From: Chitinophagales bacterium
GTDB taxonomy: Bacteria; Bacteroidota; Bacteroidia; Chitinophagales; UBA10324
NCBI GenBank assembly: GCA_025057275.1
Contig: JANWXQ010000102.1
Span: 1-47,461, forward strand
Direction: 5' to 3'
Length of the DNA: 47,461 nt
The notes below the pieces were generated by a model that saw only the letters and a program-made list of their open reading frames with translations, was not told the DNA's origin and did not search any database. The number at the start of each line of letters is the position of its first letter. Positions within the stretch are counted from its first letter, which is position 1. The position numbers and the translations under genes were made by a program. This document shows, piece by piece, positions 17,652 to 25,912 of the stretch.

Positions 17652-17957
17652 ATGAGTAAGAGCCGGAATTCCCGAGTGCTGGTGTACAGCACTACAGATG
17701 GTTTCAGCGCAAATTCCGCTGACCGGCAGCAGCGAAAGTTGTGGCTGCGCATGGAGCGCAGGGGGCGTGGTGGCAAAACGGCCACCATCATCGGCGGGTT
17801 TACCGTTTCTGACCAACAAGTGGAGCTGTTGGCCCGCCGGCTGAAAAGCTCCTGTGGCATCGGCGGTAATGTAGTTGACGGTGAAATTGTGCTGCAGGGG
17901 GATGTACGCCAGAAAGCTTCCGCGCTGCTGCGCCAATGGGGATATCCTGTAGGCTGA
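17652..17957 (+). CDS. yciH: SUI1/eIF1-family translation factor YciH
   Basis: A 101-residue protein whose C-terminal two thirds is a SUI1 domain: GRGGKTATIIGGF, then LARRLKSSCGIGGNV and VLQGDVRQKASALLRQWGYPV. The domain is the bacterial relative of eukaryotic eIF1. E. coli YciH discriminates against aberrant start codons and acts as a translation inhibitor under stress. The basic N-terminal half (GRGGK loop, several Arg/Lys) suits RNA or ribosome binding. It lies 39 bp upstream of dnaE and probably shares its transcript, which would be a gene-order curiosity rather than a functional link. Confidence 0.93.
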   Translation: MSKSRNSRVLVYSTTDGFSANSADRQQRKLWLRMERRGRGGKTATIIGGFTVSDQQVELLARRLKSSCGIGGNVVDGEIVLQGDVRQKASALLRQWGYPVG

Positions 17958-17996
17958 ACAATCAGGCGTTGGGCATTCTGCAATCGCCAGATATCC

Positions 17997-20900
17997 ATGG
18001 AGTTCTGTCACCTGCATTGCCACACCCAATATTCCCTGCTGGACGGGGCTGCAGACATTAATGCATTAGCCCAGAAAGCAGTTGCCGATGGACAAAAGGC
18101 TCTGGCCATTACCGACCACGGCAACATGTTCGGCGTCTTTGAGTTTGTCAAGACCGTCCAGAAGCACGGGCTCAAACCCATTGTAGGCTGTGAGTTTTAT
18201 CTCACATTTGACCACAGCCGAAAGGAGATCCTGACCAACTTCGGTATGGATGAAGACGGCACCACGCGGGGCAAAAAAGCTTTTCACCAGCTGCTGTTGG
18301 CCAAGAACGAAACCGGCTACCGTAATCTGCTGCGGCTTTGCTCGCTGGGCTATACAGAGGGCTTCTACTTTTACCCGCGCATTGACTTTGAACAAATCAA
18401 GCAACATGCTGAAGGCCTGATTGCCACCACATGCTGTTTAGGCGGCATTGTGCCTCAACATATTCTTTATCGCAGTGAGCAGGAGGCGGAAGCCATATTC
18501 CTTCAGTGGCTGGAGGTTTTCGGTGACGACTACTACATTGAACTGCAGCGCCATGGCCTCAGCGAGCAGGACCGCGTGAATACCGTTTTGCTTCGCTGGT
18601 CGCAGCGCTACGGGGTACGCGTCATCGCCACCAACGATGTGCACTACGTGAACCGCCAGGATGCGCAAGCGCAGGATATTCTGTTGTGTCTTCAAACCAA
18701 CAAGCAGGTTACCGACCAGCAGCGGATGCGGTTTAGCAACGATGAATTCTTCCTGAAGACCACGGCAGAAATGCAACAGCTTTTTGCTGATTTGCCCCAG
18801 GCATTGGACTCCACCGGCGAGCTGGCTTCCAAGGTGGAAAACCTGGAGCTGAAGCGAAAAATCCTGCTTCCCGTTTTTCCGCTTCCCAAGCCGTTCAGTT
18901 CGGTTCAGCAGTATCTGGAACATCTGGCCCGCAAGGGACTGCGGGAGCGTTACGAAAGCCCTTCCCCCGAGGCCGAAGAGCGTTTGAATTACGAACTGAG
19001 CATCATTGAAAAAACCGGTTTTGCCGGATATTTTCTTATCGTTCAGGACTTCATCCAAGCAGCCCGGGAGCTGGGCGTTTGGGTGGGCCCGGGTCGCGGT
19101 TCGGCCGCCGGTTCCCTTGTAGCCTACTGCATCGGCATTACCCATGTGGATCCGCTGAAATACAATCTGCTTTTCGAGCGCTTCCTCAATCCCGACCGCA
19201 TCACCATGCCCGACATGGATATTGATTTTGATGATGCCGGTCGCGAAAAAGTCATTGACTATGTGGTGAAGCGCTATGGCCGCAATCAGGTGGCGCAGAT
19301 TGTCACTTTCGGTACCATAGGCCCCAAAACTGCCGTGCGCGATGTAGGCCGGGCGTTAGGATTGTCTGCCAGTGAAATGAATGCCCTTGCCCGGCTCATA
19401 CCTGAGGCACCCAATATGTCGTTTGTTCGGGCTTATTCGGAATCGCCCGATCTGGTGCGGTTGAAAAATTCCGGTGATGAACGCATACGAAAGGTGCTGC
19501 GCATAGCCGAAACACTGGAAGGTTGTGTCCGACATCAGGGCATTCATGCAGCAGGAATCATCATAGCTCCGGATGACATCAGCAACATAGTTCCTGTATT
19601 GCTTAACAAGGATAACGGCCTGCTCGTTACCCAATACGAAGGCAAGCTTATTGAAGAGGCCGGCTTGCTCAAAATGGATTTTCTGGGACTAAAAACCCTG
19701 ACCATTCTCAAGGAAGCCGTTGAGGCTATTGCCCGTCGGCACGGCATTCATCTGGATCTGGCTGCGTTGCCGCTGGATGATGAAGCCACCTACCGGCTGT
19801 TTCAGAGCGGAGAAACCATAGGCATTTTTCAGTTTGAATCGGAAGGCATGCGCAAATACCTGCGGGAGCTGCGGCCTACCAACCTGGAAGACCTGATTGC
19901 CATGAATGCACTGTACCGGCCCGGCCCGATGAATTACATTCCCGATTTCATTCAGCGCAAGCACGGTAAACAGCAGGTAAACTACCTGCATCCGCTGGTG
20001 GAACCCATCCTCAAGCCTACCTACGGCATCATGGTGTATCAGGAACAGATCATGCAGGTGGCACAGGTGATTGCCGGCTTTACCCTGGGGCAGGCTGATT
20101 TGTTGCGCCGCGCCATGGGCAAGAAAAACAAGGAAGAGATGCAGCAGCAGCGGCAAACCTTTCTGGATGGCGCTGCCGCCCGCAACATAGACCGCGCCAC
20201 GGCAGAACAACTTTTTCTGATGATGGAAAAGTTTGCCGAATACGGCTTCAACCGGTCGCATGCCGCCGGCTATGCCCTGCTGGCCTATCAGACTGCTTAC
20301 CTGAAAGCTCATTATCCGGCAGAGTTTATGGCAGCCACTTTGTCCAGTTACATGGATTCAGCCGATAACACGGCCTTTTATCTTGCCGAGGTGCAACGAC
20401 TGGGGCTTACTGTGCTGGGCCCCGACATCAACCACAGCGGTGTACGTTTTGAAGCCGGCGACAACCGAACCATCCGCTTTGCGCTGGCTGCTATCAAAGG
20501 ATTGGGCGAAGGGGCGGTTCAGGCCATTGTGAAGGAGCGGGAGGCCGGCGGTCCATATACCAGCGTTTTCAACCTGACGGCCCGCCTGCCTTCGCGCTAT
20601 CTGAACCGAAAAGGCCTGGAATCCTTAGCTGCTGCCGGAGCTTTCGACAGCTTGGGCACCCACCGGGCTTCCTATTTTGCCACTTACCGAAATGAAACGA
20701 CCACAGCGCTGGACCGGGCCATTCGCTACGGCAACGAAGTTCAGCGTCGCAACGAGGAGCACACTTTGTTTGGACCGGCCCAGGGGATTCATCCCGAGCC
20801 TCCGCTTCCCGAAGCAGAGCCTTGGAGCGAGCTGGAAAAGCTTCGCCGCGAAAAGGAGGCCACGGGCGTTTACCTCAGCGGGTATCCGTTGAACGGTTTT

Positions 20901-21464
20901 CATGTGGAGATCGCCAGCTTTTGCAACTGCACGATTGGTCAACTGGCCGATCGGGTCAACGGCGAACTGCGTTTTGCAGCTATTGTTACATCGGTAGCTC
21001 ATCGAACCACGCGCAACGGTAGCGACCTGGTGCGATTTACTCTGGAAGACCAAACAGGCAACATAGAGCTTTCTTTGTTTGGAGAAGAATGCCTGCAATA
21101 CCGGCATTTACTGGAAGAAGGCCGACTGCTTTATGTTAAGGGCCGCCATGAGGCCCGGAGGAATGACCCGCTGCATATCGAGTTCCGAGTCAAGTCACTG
21201 ATGTTGCTTTCCGAGGTGCGCTCCCGGCTTGCACGAAAAGTGCACCTTTCCTTTTCTCTCTCTGACCTTAAGGAAATGCACCTGAACAAACTCAAACAAT
21301 GCTTGACCACCTACAGCGGCGCTCTTCCCGTTTTTGTCCAGTTGGTGGATGAGCATAACAAACCCAGCCTCAAGCTGCGAACCACCCGAGGAGGCTTAAA
21401 CCTGAGTGATGAATGCCTGTACGATCTGACATCGCTTGATGGAATAGAGGTTCGGTTGTCCTGA
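17997..21464 (+). CDS. dnaE: DNA polymerase III alpha subunit
   Basis: The replicative polymerase catalytic subunit, 1155 residues. The N-terminal PHP domain keeps metal-binding motifs His7/His9 (HLHCHTQYSLLDG) and Asp40-His41 (ITDHGN). In the palm, the catalytic aspartates are in PDMDIDFDD (Asp408 and Asp410). Fingers motifs GPGRGSAAGSLVAY, GIHAAGIIIAP and FNRSHAAGYALLAYQTAYLKAHYP are intact. An OB-fold domain follows near residues 985-1060 (LRFAAIVTSVAHRTT). The C-terminal tau-binding part is short, as in other Bacteroidota. The start at 17997 gives the typical short MEFCHLHCHT N-terminus. No insertion or frameshift seen. Confidence 0.98.
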   Translation: MEFCHLHCHTQYSLLDGAADINALAQKAVADGQKALAITDHGNMFGVFEFVKTVQKHGLKPIVGCEFYLTFDHSRKEILTNFGMDEDGTTRGKKAFHQLLLAKNETGYRNLLRLCSLGYTEGFYFYPRIDFEQIKQHAEGLIATTCCLGGIVPQHILYRSEQEAEAIFLQWLEVFGDDYYIELQRHGLSEQDRVNTVLLRWSQRYGVRVIATNDVHYVNRQDAQAQDILLCLQTNKQVTDQQRMRFSNDEFFLKTTAEMQQLFADLPQALDSTGELASKVENLELKRKILLPVFPLPKPFSSVQQYLEHLARKGLRERYESPSPEAEERLNYELSIIEKTGFAGYFLIVQDFIQAARELGVWVGPGRGSAAGSLVAYCIGITHVDPLKYNLLFERFLNPDRITMPDMDIDFDDAGREKVIDYVVKRYGRNQVAQIVTFGTIGPKTAVRDVGRALGLSASEMNALARLIPEAPNMSFVRAYSESPDLVRLKNSGDERIRKVLRIAETLEGCVRHQGIHAAGIIIAPDDISNIVPVLLNKDNGLLVTQYEGKLIEEAGLLKMDFLGLKTLTILKEAVEAIARRHGIHLDLAALPLDDEATYRLFQSGETIGIFQFESEGMRKYLRELRPTNLEDLIAMNALYRPGPMNYIPDFIQRKHGKQQVNYLHPLVEPILKPTYGIMVYQEQIMQVAQVIAGFTLGQADLLRRAMGKKNKEEMQQQRQTFLDGAAARNIDRATAEQLFLMMEKFAEYGFNRSHAAGYALLAYQTAYLKAHYPAEFMAATLSSYMDSADNTAFYLAEVQRLGLTVLGPDINHSGVRFEAGDNRTIRFALAAIKGLGEGAVQAIVKEREAGGPYTSVFNLTARLPSRYLNRKGLESLAAAGAFDSLGTHRASYFATYRNETTTALDRAIRYGNEVQRRNEEHTLFGPAQGIHPEPPLPEAEPWSELEKLRREKEATGVYLSGYPLNGFHVEIASFCNCTIGQLADRVNGELRFAAIVTSVAHRTTRNGSDLVRFTLEDQTGNIELSLFGEECLQYRHLLEEGRLLYVKGRHEARRNDPLHIEFRVKSLMLLSEVRSRLARKVHLSFSLSDLKEMHLNKLKQCLTTYSGALPVFVQLVDEHNKPSLKLRTTRGGLNLSDECLYDLTSLDGIEVRLS

Positions 21465-21480
21465 ACGGAAATGTCTGGCC

Positions 21481-21774
21481 ATGCCCCGATCCAAAAAAAT
21501 CAGCCATTCGCTTTCTACAGCTGGTCTGCCGCCACAGGTTCAAGCCGGCGAGATGCTGCGACAGGCGCTGTTGACGCAACTATGGCGCCACGAAAGACTG
21601 ACTGAAACCGAGTTACGCCGCCTCATCAGCCCAACCCTGCCTGATCTCGGTGATAAAACTTTTGATCGGCTGTTTGCCGAAATAGTGGAACGCCTCATGG
21701 CTGCAAAGGCCATAGAACAGGTCACCAAGGGTCGCCGCAAGTATCTTAGAATCGCGTACCGGCTTGATGGCTGA
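21481..21774 (+). CDS. Small basic protein, possible winged-helix fold
   Basis: 97 residues, no family recognised. It starts 16 bp after dnaE and ends 48 bp before trxA, on the same strand. The N-terminus is basic and disordered-looking (PRSKKISHSLST). Residues about 25-95 alternate helices and a final basic beta-hairpin (LTETELRRLI, TFDRLFAEIVERLMAAKAIEQ, KGRRKYLRIAYRL), the pattern of a winged-helix DNA-binding domain. It could be a small regulator or accessory factor, but that is inference. It is likely real: it fills the space between two firm genes with the right codon character, has no Cys, and is not overlapped by a better frame. Confidence 0.6.
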   Translation: MPRSKKISHSLSTAGLPPQVQAGEMLRQALLTQLWRHERLTETELRRLISPTLPDLGDKTFDRLFAEIVERLMAAKAIEQVTKGRRKYLRIAYRLDG

Positions 21775-21785
21775 GGGGCTTCATG

Positions 21786-21793
21786 TACCTTTG
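21786..21793 (+). promoter_or_regulatory. -7 promoter element of trxA
   Basis: TACCTTTG matches TAnnTTTG, with a TTG at 21764-21766 spaced 19 nt upstream: the best -33/-7 pair in the window. It ends 29 nt before the trxA ATG. Confidence 0.55.
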
Positions 21794-21822
21794 CCGCTCA
21801 CTTCCTTACAACTAAGCAAAAC

Positions 21823-22143
21823 ATGGCCTTAGAACTTACTGACAGCAACTTTCAGTCGTTGGTGCTGGAATCCGACAAGCCGGTATTGGTGGATTTCTGG
21901 GCGGAATGGTGTGGACCCTGCCGCCTTATCGGACCGATCGTGGAAGAGTTGGCTCAGGAATACGAGGGGAAAGCCGTGGTCGGCAAACTGAACGTGGATG
22001 AAAATCCTGAGGTTTCCGTACAGTACGGCATTATGAGTATTCCCACTTTGCTTTTTTTCAAAAACGGAAAGGTGGTAGATAAGCAGGTAGGCGTTGTGCC
22101 CAAAGCAGTGCTGGAAAATAAACTGAAGCAGCACCTGCAATAA
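21823..22143 (+). CDS. trxA: Thioredoxin
   Basis: A 106-residue cytoplasmic thioredoxin, the general protein disulfide reductant working with thioredoxin reductase. The active site is WCGPC with Cys30 and Cys33, preceded by VLVDFWAEW. The conserved cis-proline loop is [11 protein letters not shown], followed by the usual [13 protein letters not shown] helix. No signal peptide. It has its own promoter. The stop codon sits in the loop of a 9-bp hairpin. Confidence 0.97.
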   Translation: MALELTDSNFQSLVLESDKPVLVDFWAEWCGPCRLIGPIVEELAQEYEGKAVVGKLNVDENPEVSVQYGIMSIPTLLFFKNGKVVDKQVGVVPKAVLENKLKQHLQ

Positions 22144-22155
22144 GCCTGCAGGTGC
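22131..22155 (+). terminator. Hairpin enclosing the trxA stop codon
   Basis: A perfect 9-bp inverted repeat (gcacctgca / tgcaggtgc) with a 7-nt loop that contains the TAA of trxA. No T-run follows, so it may be a transcript-end stabiliser or an attenuator rather than a classical terminator. Confidence 0.5.
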
Positions 22156-22192
22156 ACGAGTTCCAGCTCTGCGGCAGTTCAAGACAGCAGTC

Positions 22193-23116
22193 ATGCAGGT
22201 TCTACCCGACCGGTACGTTTCGCTGATTAACAATCTGGAGCTGCTGGCCCGGCAGGTAGTGGAAGGCTTTCTGATTGGGCTCCATAAAAGTCCGTTTCAC
22301 GGCTTTTCGGTAGAATTCTCCGAACATCGGTTGTACAATCCCGGCGAAAGCACCCGCCACATTGACTGGAGGGTATTTGCCCGAACCGACAGGCTATACA
22401 CCAAGAAGTACGAGGAAGAAACCAATCTGCGTTGTCAGCTTGTATTGGATTGCTCTTCTTCGATGTATTTTCCGGAGGATGACCAAAAGTCCGTAAGGAA
22501 AATAGATTTTTCCGTGATGTCGGCAGCGGCCATCATGTATCTGCTGCGTCGACAGCGGGATGCTTTTTCGCTGGCTACTTTTTCCGATCAGCTCAGCTAC
22601 ACTTCTGAAACCCGTTCCGGACTGGTGCATTATCGGCAGCTATTAGCCCGTTTGGCGCAATTGCGTAACAAGCCCTCAGGTCGCATGCAGTCGGCTGCGG
22701 CAGCAGCTTTACATGAGCTGGCGGACAAAATCCACCGGCGCTCTTTGGTGGTGATTTTTACGGACTTCTTGGAAAACATGGATCCAAGGGGAATAGATGC
22801 GCTATTTTCTGCCTTACAGCATCTCCGCCATAACAAACACGAAGTCATTGTGTTTTTTGTGGCGGATTACCCAAGGGAGGTATGGTTGGAATACGACAAT
22901 CGGCCTTATCGGTTTGTTGACCTGGAAAGCGGCGAGCAGGTGAAGGTGCAGCCGCGGCAGGTGCAGGCAGTTTACCAAAGCAGCATGCAGGAGCTGCTAA
23001 ACGCATTGCGTCTGCGATGTGCCCAATATCGGGTCGATTTGGTTGAGGCCGACATCAGCAGGGGTTTTGAACAGGTACTGTTGCCCTTCCTGGTCAAGCG
23101 GCAAAAAGCCAACTGA
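22193..23116 (+). CDS. DUF58 domain protein (von Willebrand A-like)
   Basis: 307 residues. The DUF58 signature RLYNPGESTRHIDWRVFARTDRLYTKKYEEE lies near residues 44-75, followed by an integrin-like fold with a MIDAS-type DCSSSM (residues about 84-89). There is no signal peptide or membrane helix. DUF58 proteins usually sit next to a MoxR AAA ATPase and BatA/B-type vWA proteins, forming a chaperone-like or envelope-stress module. Here neither partner is adjacent, so any MoxR partner must be elsewhere. A factor-independent terminator follows 70 bp downstream. Confidence 0.9.
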   Translation: MQVLPDRYVSLINNLELLARQVVEGFLIGLHKSPFHGFSVEFSEHRLYNPGESTRHIDWRVFARTDRLYTKKYEEETNLRCQLVLDCSSSMYFPEDDQKSVRKIDFSVMSAAAIMYLLRRQRDAFSLATFSDQLSYTSETRSGLVHYRQLLARLAQLRNKPSGRMQSAAAAALHELADKIHRRSLVVIFTDFLENMDPRGIDALFSALQHLRHNKHEVIVFFVADYPREVWLEYDNRPYRFVDLESGEQVKVQPRQVQAVYQSSMQELLNALRLRCAQYRVDLVEADISRGFEQVLLPFLVKRQKAN

Positions 23117-23186
23117 TCCCTAACGATTTTTCTGAGAAAAACAGAAATTTCAATAATCTGAACAGGTTGGGAAAGATGGTAAAACG

Positions 23187-23210
23187 GGTCAAGACTCTTG
23201 ACCTTTTTTT
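23187..23210 (+). terminator. Rho-independent terminator after the DUF58 gene
   Basis: A 7-bp stem (ggtcaag/cttgacc, 3-nt loop) is followed directly by seven T. The next promoter box begins only 4 nt after the T-run. Confidence 0.75.
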
Positions 23211-23213
23211 CCG

Positions 23214-23221
23214 TATATTTG
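23214..23221 (+). promoter_or_regulatory. -7 promoter element of the tail-fibre-like gene
   Basis: TATATTTG matches TAnnTTTG and ends 16 nt before the ATG at 23238. The TTG inside the preceding terminator stem is too close (13 nt) to be a good -33 element. Confidence 0.5.
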
Positions 23222-23237
23222 AACAAATCTTTTTGCC

Positions 23238-25523
23238 ATGGTGCCCCGCCTATTGCTTGCTTTACTTTTTGTGCTTTGCTTCCACTATGTGTGGTCACAG
23301 AATGTGGGAATCGGAGTAAGCTCACCGGCACAGAAACTTCATGTAGGTTTAAACACGAGTACCTTGCGACTGGAGGGCTTGAGCAGTGCCTTGGGCGGAA
23401 CGCACATTGTAGCTCCTTCTGTATCTACCGACATGATTGTATTCGTTAACAGCAATGGCGACTTCAAAGCCATGCCTAACGGGGTTGCCGGTCAGGTTCT
23501 TTCCATAAGCGCTGCCGGCGTTCCCACGTGGACTACAGCCGCCACCACAGACTGGACCTTGCTGGGCAATGCCGGCACCAACCCGGCCACCAACTTCATT
23601 GGCACAACGGATAATGTGGATTGGGTCGTACGCACCAACAATACCGAACGCATGCGGGTGGCTGCCGGCGGCTTTGTGGGCATTAATACAGCGCCTTCCT
23701 CATCTGCGCAACTCTTTGTAAGCTCAGGCCTGACGGCGGGATATTCCTTACAGAGTAACAACACGACGACTTCGGGCACTGCCATTCTGGGCCAGATTAC
23801 CGGTGCCGCAGGGTCGGGGACCGCTATTGGCATTAATGGCATAACCAACCAGGCCAATGGTTTTGGCGTGCGCGGCGAAAACAATCAGGCGGCCGGACGG
23901 GCCATCCTGGGGATCAATTCAGCGGCATCAGGTACCACGGCCAATGGGGCCGGAGTGTTCGGTCAGATTGCTCAGGGAGCAAGCAGCACGTCTGCAGGAG
24001 GGATGGGTGTTGTTGGCGTGAATACCAGCAGTACAGGTTATGGCATTCATGCCCTGGGCAATAACATCGGAACTTTCACCTTTCTTACAACCGGAGCGGG
24101 CAGCTTGTCCAGCGGCAGCACGCGGGGAGGCATTGGGGTGGCCAATGTGGCTGCAACAACAGGCAGCAGCACGTTTGGATTACAAGGATTGATCACGCTT
24201 GCCCCGACCGGAACAGGCTACTCTGCTGCCGTTCGCGGCGATGTCACCGCCACTTCCGGTGCGGCCGATGGGGTTTCCGGGGTTTCGGCTTCTTCATCGG
24301 GATCAGGGGTTTATGGGGCGGCAACTTCCATTGCCGCAGGACTTTCTTACGGCGTATTTGGCTATCATACCAGTGGTAGCGGAAATGCAGTCGTTGGCGT
24401 TGGTGATGGATTGGTTACCTATTACACCCTGACTGCCGGTTCAGGCGGTGCATTTTCCAGCGATAATGTCGGTGCTGCCGGCTATGCAACCAACGCCGCT
24501 GCAATTGGTTTGCAGGGAGTTAACGTAGTGGCAGCAAGCACAAGCACAGGCATTGGTGTGTTGGGTCAAACCTCCCAGTCACAGGGTTATGGGGTTTATG
24601 GCGTACAAACCAACGCTATAAGTTCGGCAGCCCATTTTGGTCCTGCCGTTCTGGGCAGCAATTCTGCGGCTACCGGCGCTGGCTATGGTGACGGCGTAGG
24701 AGGGCTTACCAATCAACAGCACGGTTTTGGTGTTTATGGCTTCAACGGCAACAACACCAGTGGCACAGCTGGCGGCACGGGCGTGTTTGGCGCCGGTAAT
24801 AACCAGCTCGGGTTTTATTTAGCTGGAGGTAGCGGTGGAGCGTTTACCGGTCGCCGTTTTGGCGTTTATGGGCGCTCCGGCGCTGACTCTCTTACCGCTG
24901 ATAATGCCGGAGGTTATTTCTATTCCAATTTAAATGCTTTTGCCTATGTTGGGGCCCGGATAGGCGGGACGAACTACAAGATTACCGGCACGGGTAGTGT
25001 GGCTACGTGGGTTCGCGACCTGAACAACGAATGGAGAATCATGCATGCTCCCGAAGCACCGGAACCGCTGCTTACCGATTACGGAACGGGTCAGTTGGTT
25101 AATGGCTTTGCCCACGTAGCGCTGGATCCCATCTTTAGCAAAAACATACAGGTAGATGCCAATAATCCGTTGCGGGTATTTATTCAACTGGAAGGAGACT
25201 GCAAAGGGGTTTATGTGACCAACAAGACAGCCACCGGTTTCGATGTAGTGGAATTGCAGGGGGGAACGTCGAACGTTTCTTTCAGCTGGCAGGTAGTGGC
25301 CAGCCGTGCCGATGAATACAACCCCGATGGCACGTTGGCTTCCAAATTTGCCGGAAAGCGTTTCGACAAGGCGCCCCAACTTCCCGAAAGTGCATCATCC
25401 AAGCATCCGGATCAGTTTGAGCAGATGCCCGTGTTGCCCGAAAACAAGTTGCACAAGGCAGAATTGCGACTCAAGATTCGCTCGGCGCATGAACAAAACA
25501 TCGCCACAGGAAAAGTGGAATAA
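23238..25523 (+). CDS. Secreted tail-fibre-like repetitive surface protein
   Basis: 761 residues with a signal peptide (about 1-20, ending YVWSQ). After it comes NVGIGVSSPAQKLHVG, an opening shared by many phage-tail-like and adhesin proteins. Residues about 140-560 are built of degenerate 25-35-residue Gly/Ser/Ala-rich repeats, each with a G-V-x-G or YGVYG turn, resembling a fibrous trimeric beta structure. The C-terminal region (about 575-715) matches a widespread domain with LVNGFAHVALDPIFSKNI, GDCKGVYVTNKTATGFDVVELQGG and FSWQVVASRADEY. There is no recognisable T9SS sorting domain; the end is charged and short. Probably a surface fibre or adhesin. No other phage genes are nearby. Confidence 0.8.
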   Translation: MVPRLLLALLFVLCFHYVWSQNVGIGVSSPAQKLHVGLNTSTLRLEGLSSALGGTHIVAPSVSTDMIVFVNSNGDFKAMPNGVAGQVLSISAAGVPTWTTAATTDWTLLGNAGTNPATNFIGTTDNVDWVVRTNNTERMRVAAGGFVGINTAPSSSAQLFVSSGLTAGYSLQSNNTTTSGTAILGQITGAAGSGTAIGINGITNQANGFGVRGENNQAAGRAILGINSAASGTTANGAGVFGQIAQGASSTSAGGMGVVGVNTSSTGYGIHALGNNIGTFTFLTTGAGSLSSGSTRGGIGVANVAATTGSSTFGLQGLITLAPTGTGYSAAVRGDVTATSGAADGVSGVSASSSGSGVYGAATSIAAGLSYGVFGYHTSGSGNAVVGVGDGLVTYYTLTAGSGGAFSSDNVGAAGYATNAAAIGLQGVNVVAASTSTGIGVLGQTSQSQGYGVYGVQTNAISSAAHFGPAVLGSNSAATGAGYGDGVGGLTNQQHGFGVYGFNGNNTSGTAGGTGVFGAGNNQLGFYLAGGSGGAFTGRRFGVYGRSGADSLTADNAGGYFYSNLNAFAYVGARIGGTNYKITGTGSVATWVRDLNNEWRIMHAPEAPEPLLTDYGTGQLVNGFAHVALDPIFSKNIQVDANNPLRVFIQLEGDCKGVYVTNKTATGFDVVELQGGTSNVSFSWQVVASRADEYNPDGTLASKFAGKRFDKAPQLPESASSKHPDQFEQMPVLPENKLHKAELRLKIRSAHEQNIATGKVE

Positions 25524-25540
25524 GAGGAAAACTGATCATT

Positions 25541-25568
25541 AAAAAGCCGGCATTTGCCGGCTTTTTTT
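25541..25568. terminator. Bidirectional rho-independent terminator
   Basis: An 11-bp stem (aaaaagccggc/gccggcttttt) with a 4-nt loop, A-rich on one side and T-rich on the other. It serves both the plus-strand surface-protein gene and the minus-strand DUF3098 gene. Confidence 0.88.
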
Positions 25569-25587
25569 GTTCAATGAACCAAAGGAA

Positions 25588-25872
25588 TCAGTCGGAGTGT
25601 TTGCCTTTAGCGAAAATGGACAACAGCACCAATACCAAACCGGCAGCAACCAAAATGGTAGATAGCGTAATGCGCCTGAAACCGTAGATGACTTCTTCGT
25701 TCCACTGATCAGGAGGCTGGCTTCCTCCGCTCATCAATGCATACCCCAGAGCCATAACAGCAATTCCAGCCAGCAGAAAAGCATAATTACGACGGCCAAA
25801 AAGCATCTTGGTTCCACTTGAGTTTTCAGATACAACTGCGCCGCTTCGCCCTTTTTTTGCTGAGGTACTCAT
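25588..25872 (-). CDS. DUF3098 membrane protein
   Basis: 94 residues with two membrane helices (about 29-48 and 70-90) joined by a loop containing GGSQPPDQWNEEVIYGFRRITLS, the DUF3098 signature. The family is Bacteroidota-specific and is usually encoded directly after ftsX, suggesting a role in the cell-division or envelope-remodelling machinery. Here ftsX is on the same strand but separated by a 2.2-kb secreted-protein gene. It has its own promoter box upstream and a strong terminator downstream. Confidence 0.9.
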   Translation of the reverse strand: MSTSAKKGRSGAVVSENSSGTKMLFGRRNYAFLLAGIAVMALGYALMSGGSQPPDQWNEEVIYGFRRITLSTILVAAGLVLVLLSIFAKGKHSD

Positions 25873-25888
25873 TAGTTGTAGAGAGGGG

Positions 25889-25896
25889 CAAAAGTA
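25889..25896 (-). promoter_or_regulatory. -7 promoter element of the DUF3098 gene
   Basis: Minus-strand TACTTTTG matches TAnnTTTG, 16 nt before the ATG at 25872. It gives the gene a promoter independent of ftsX. Confidence 0.48.
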
Positions 25897-25912
25897 GCGC
25901 TCGGTGGTGGTT

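Noticed and set aside
18438-20312. Minus-strand frames of 200-235 residues inside dnaE
   Set aside because: They are shadows of the conserved polymerase frame, with low-complexity Gln/Leu/Gly-rich translations.
23700-24900. Possible tandem DNA repeats or a CRISPR-like array in the surface-fibre gene
   Set aside because: The repetition is at the protein level with degenerate DNA; there are no constant repeats with unique spacers.
23238-25523. Part of a prophage
   Set aside because: The protein is tail-fibre-like but has a signal peptide, and its neighbours are DUF58, trxA, DUF3098 and ftsX, with no phage structural or integration genes.
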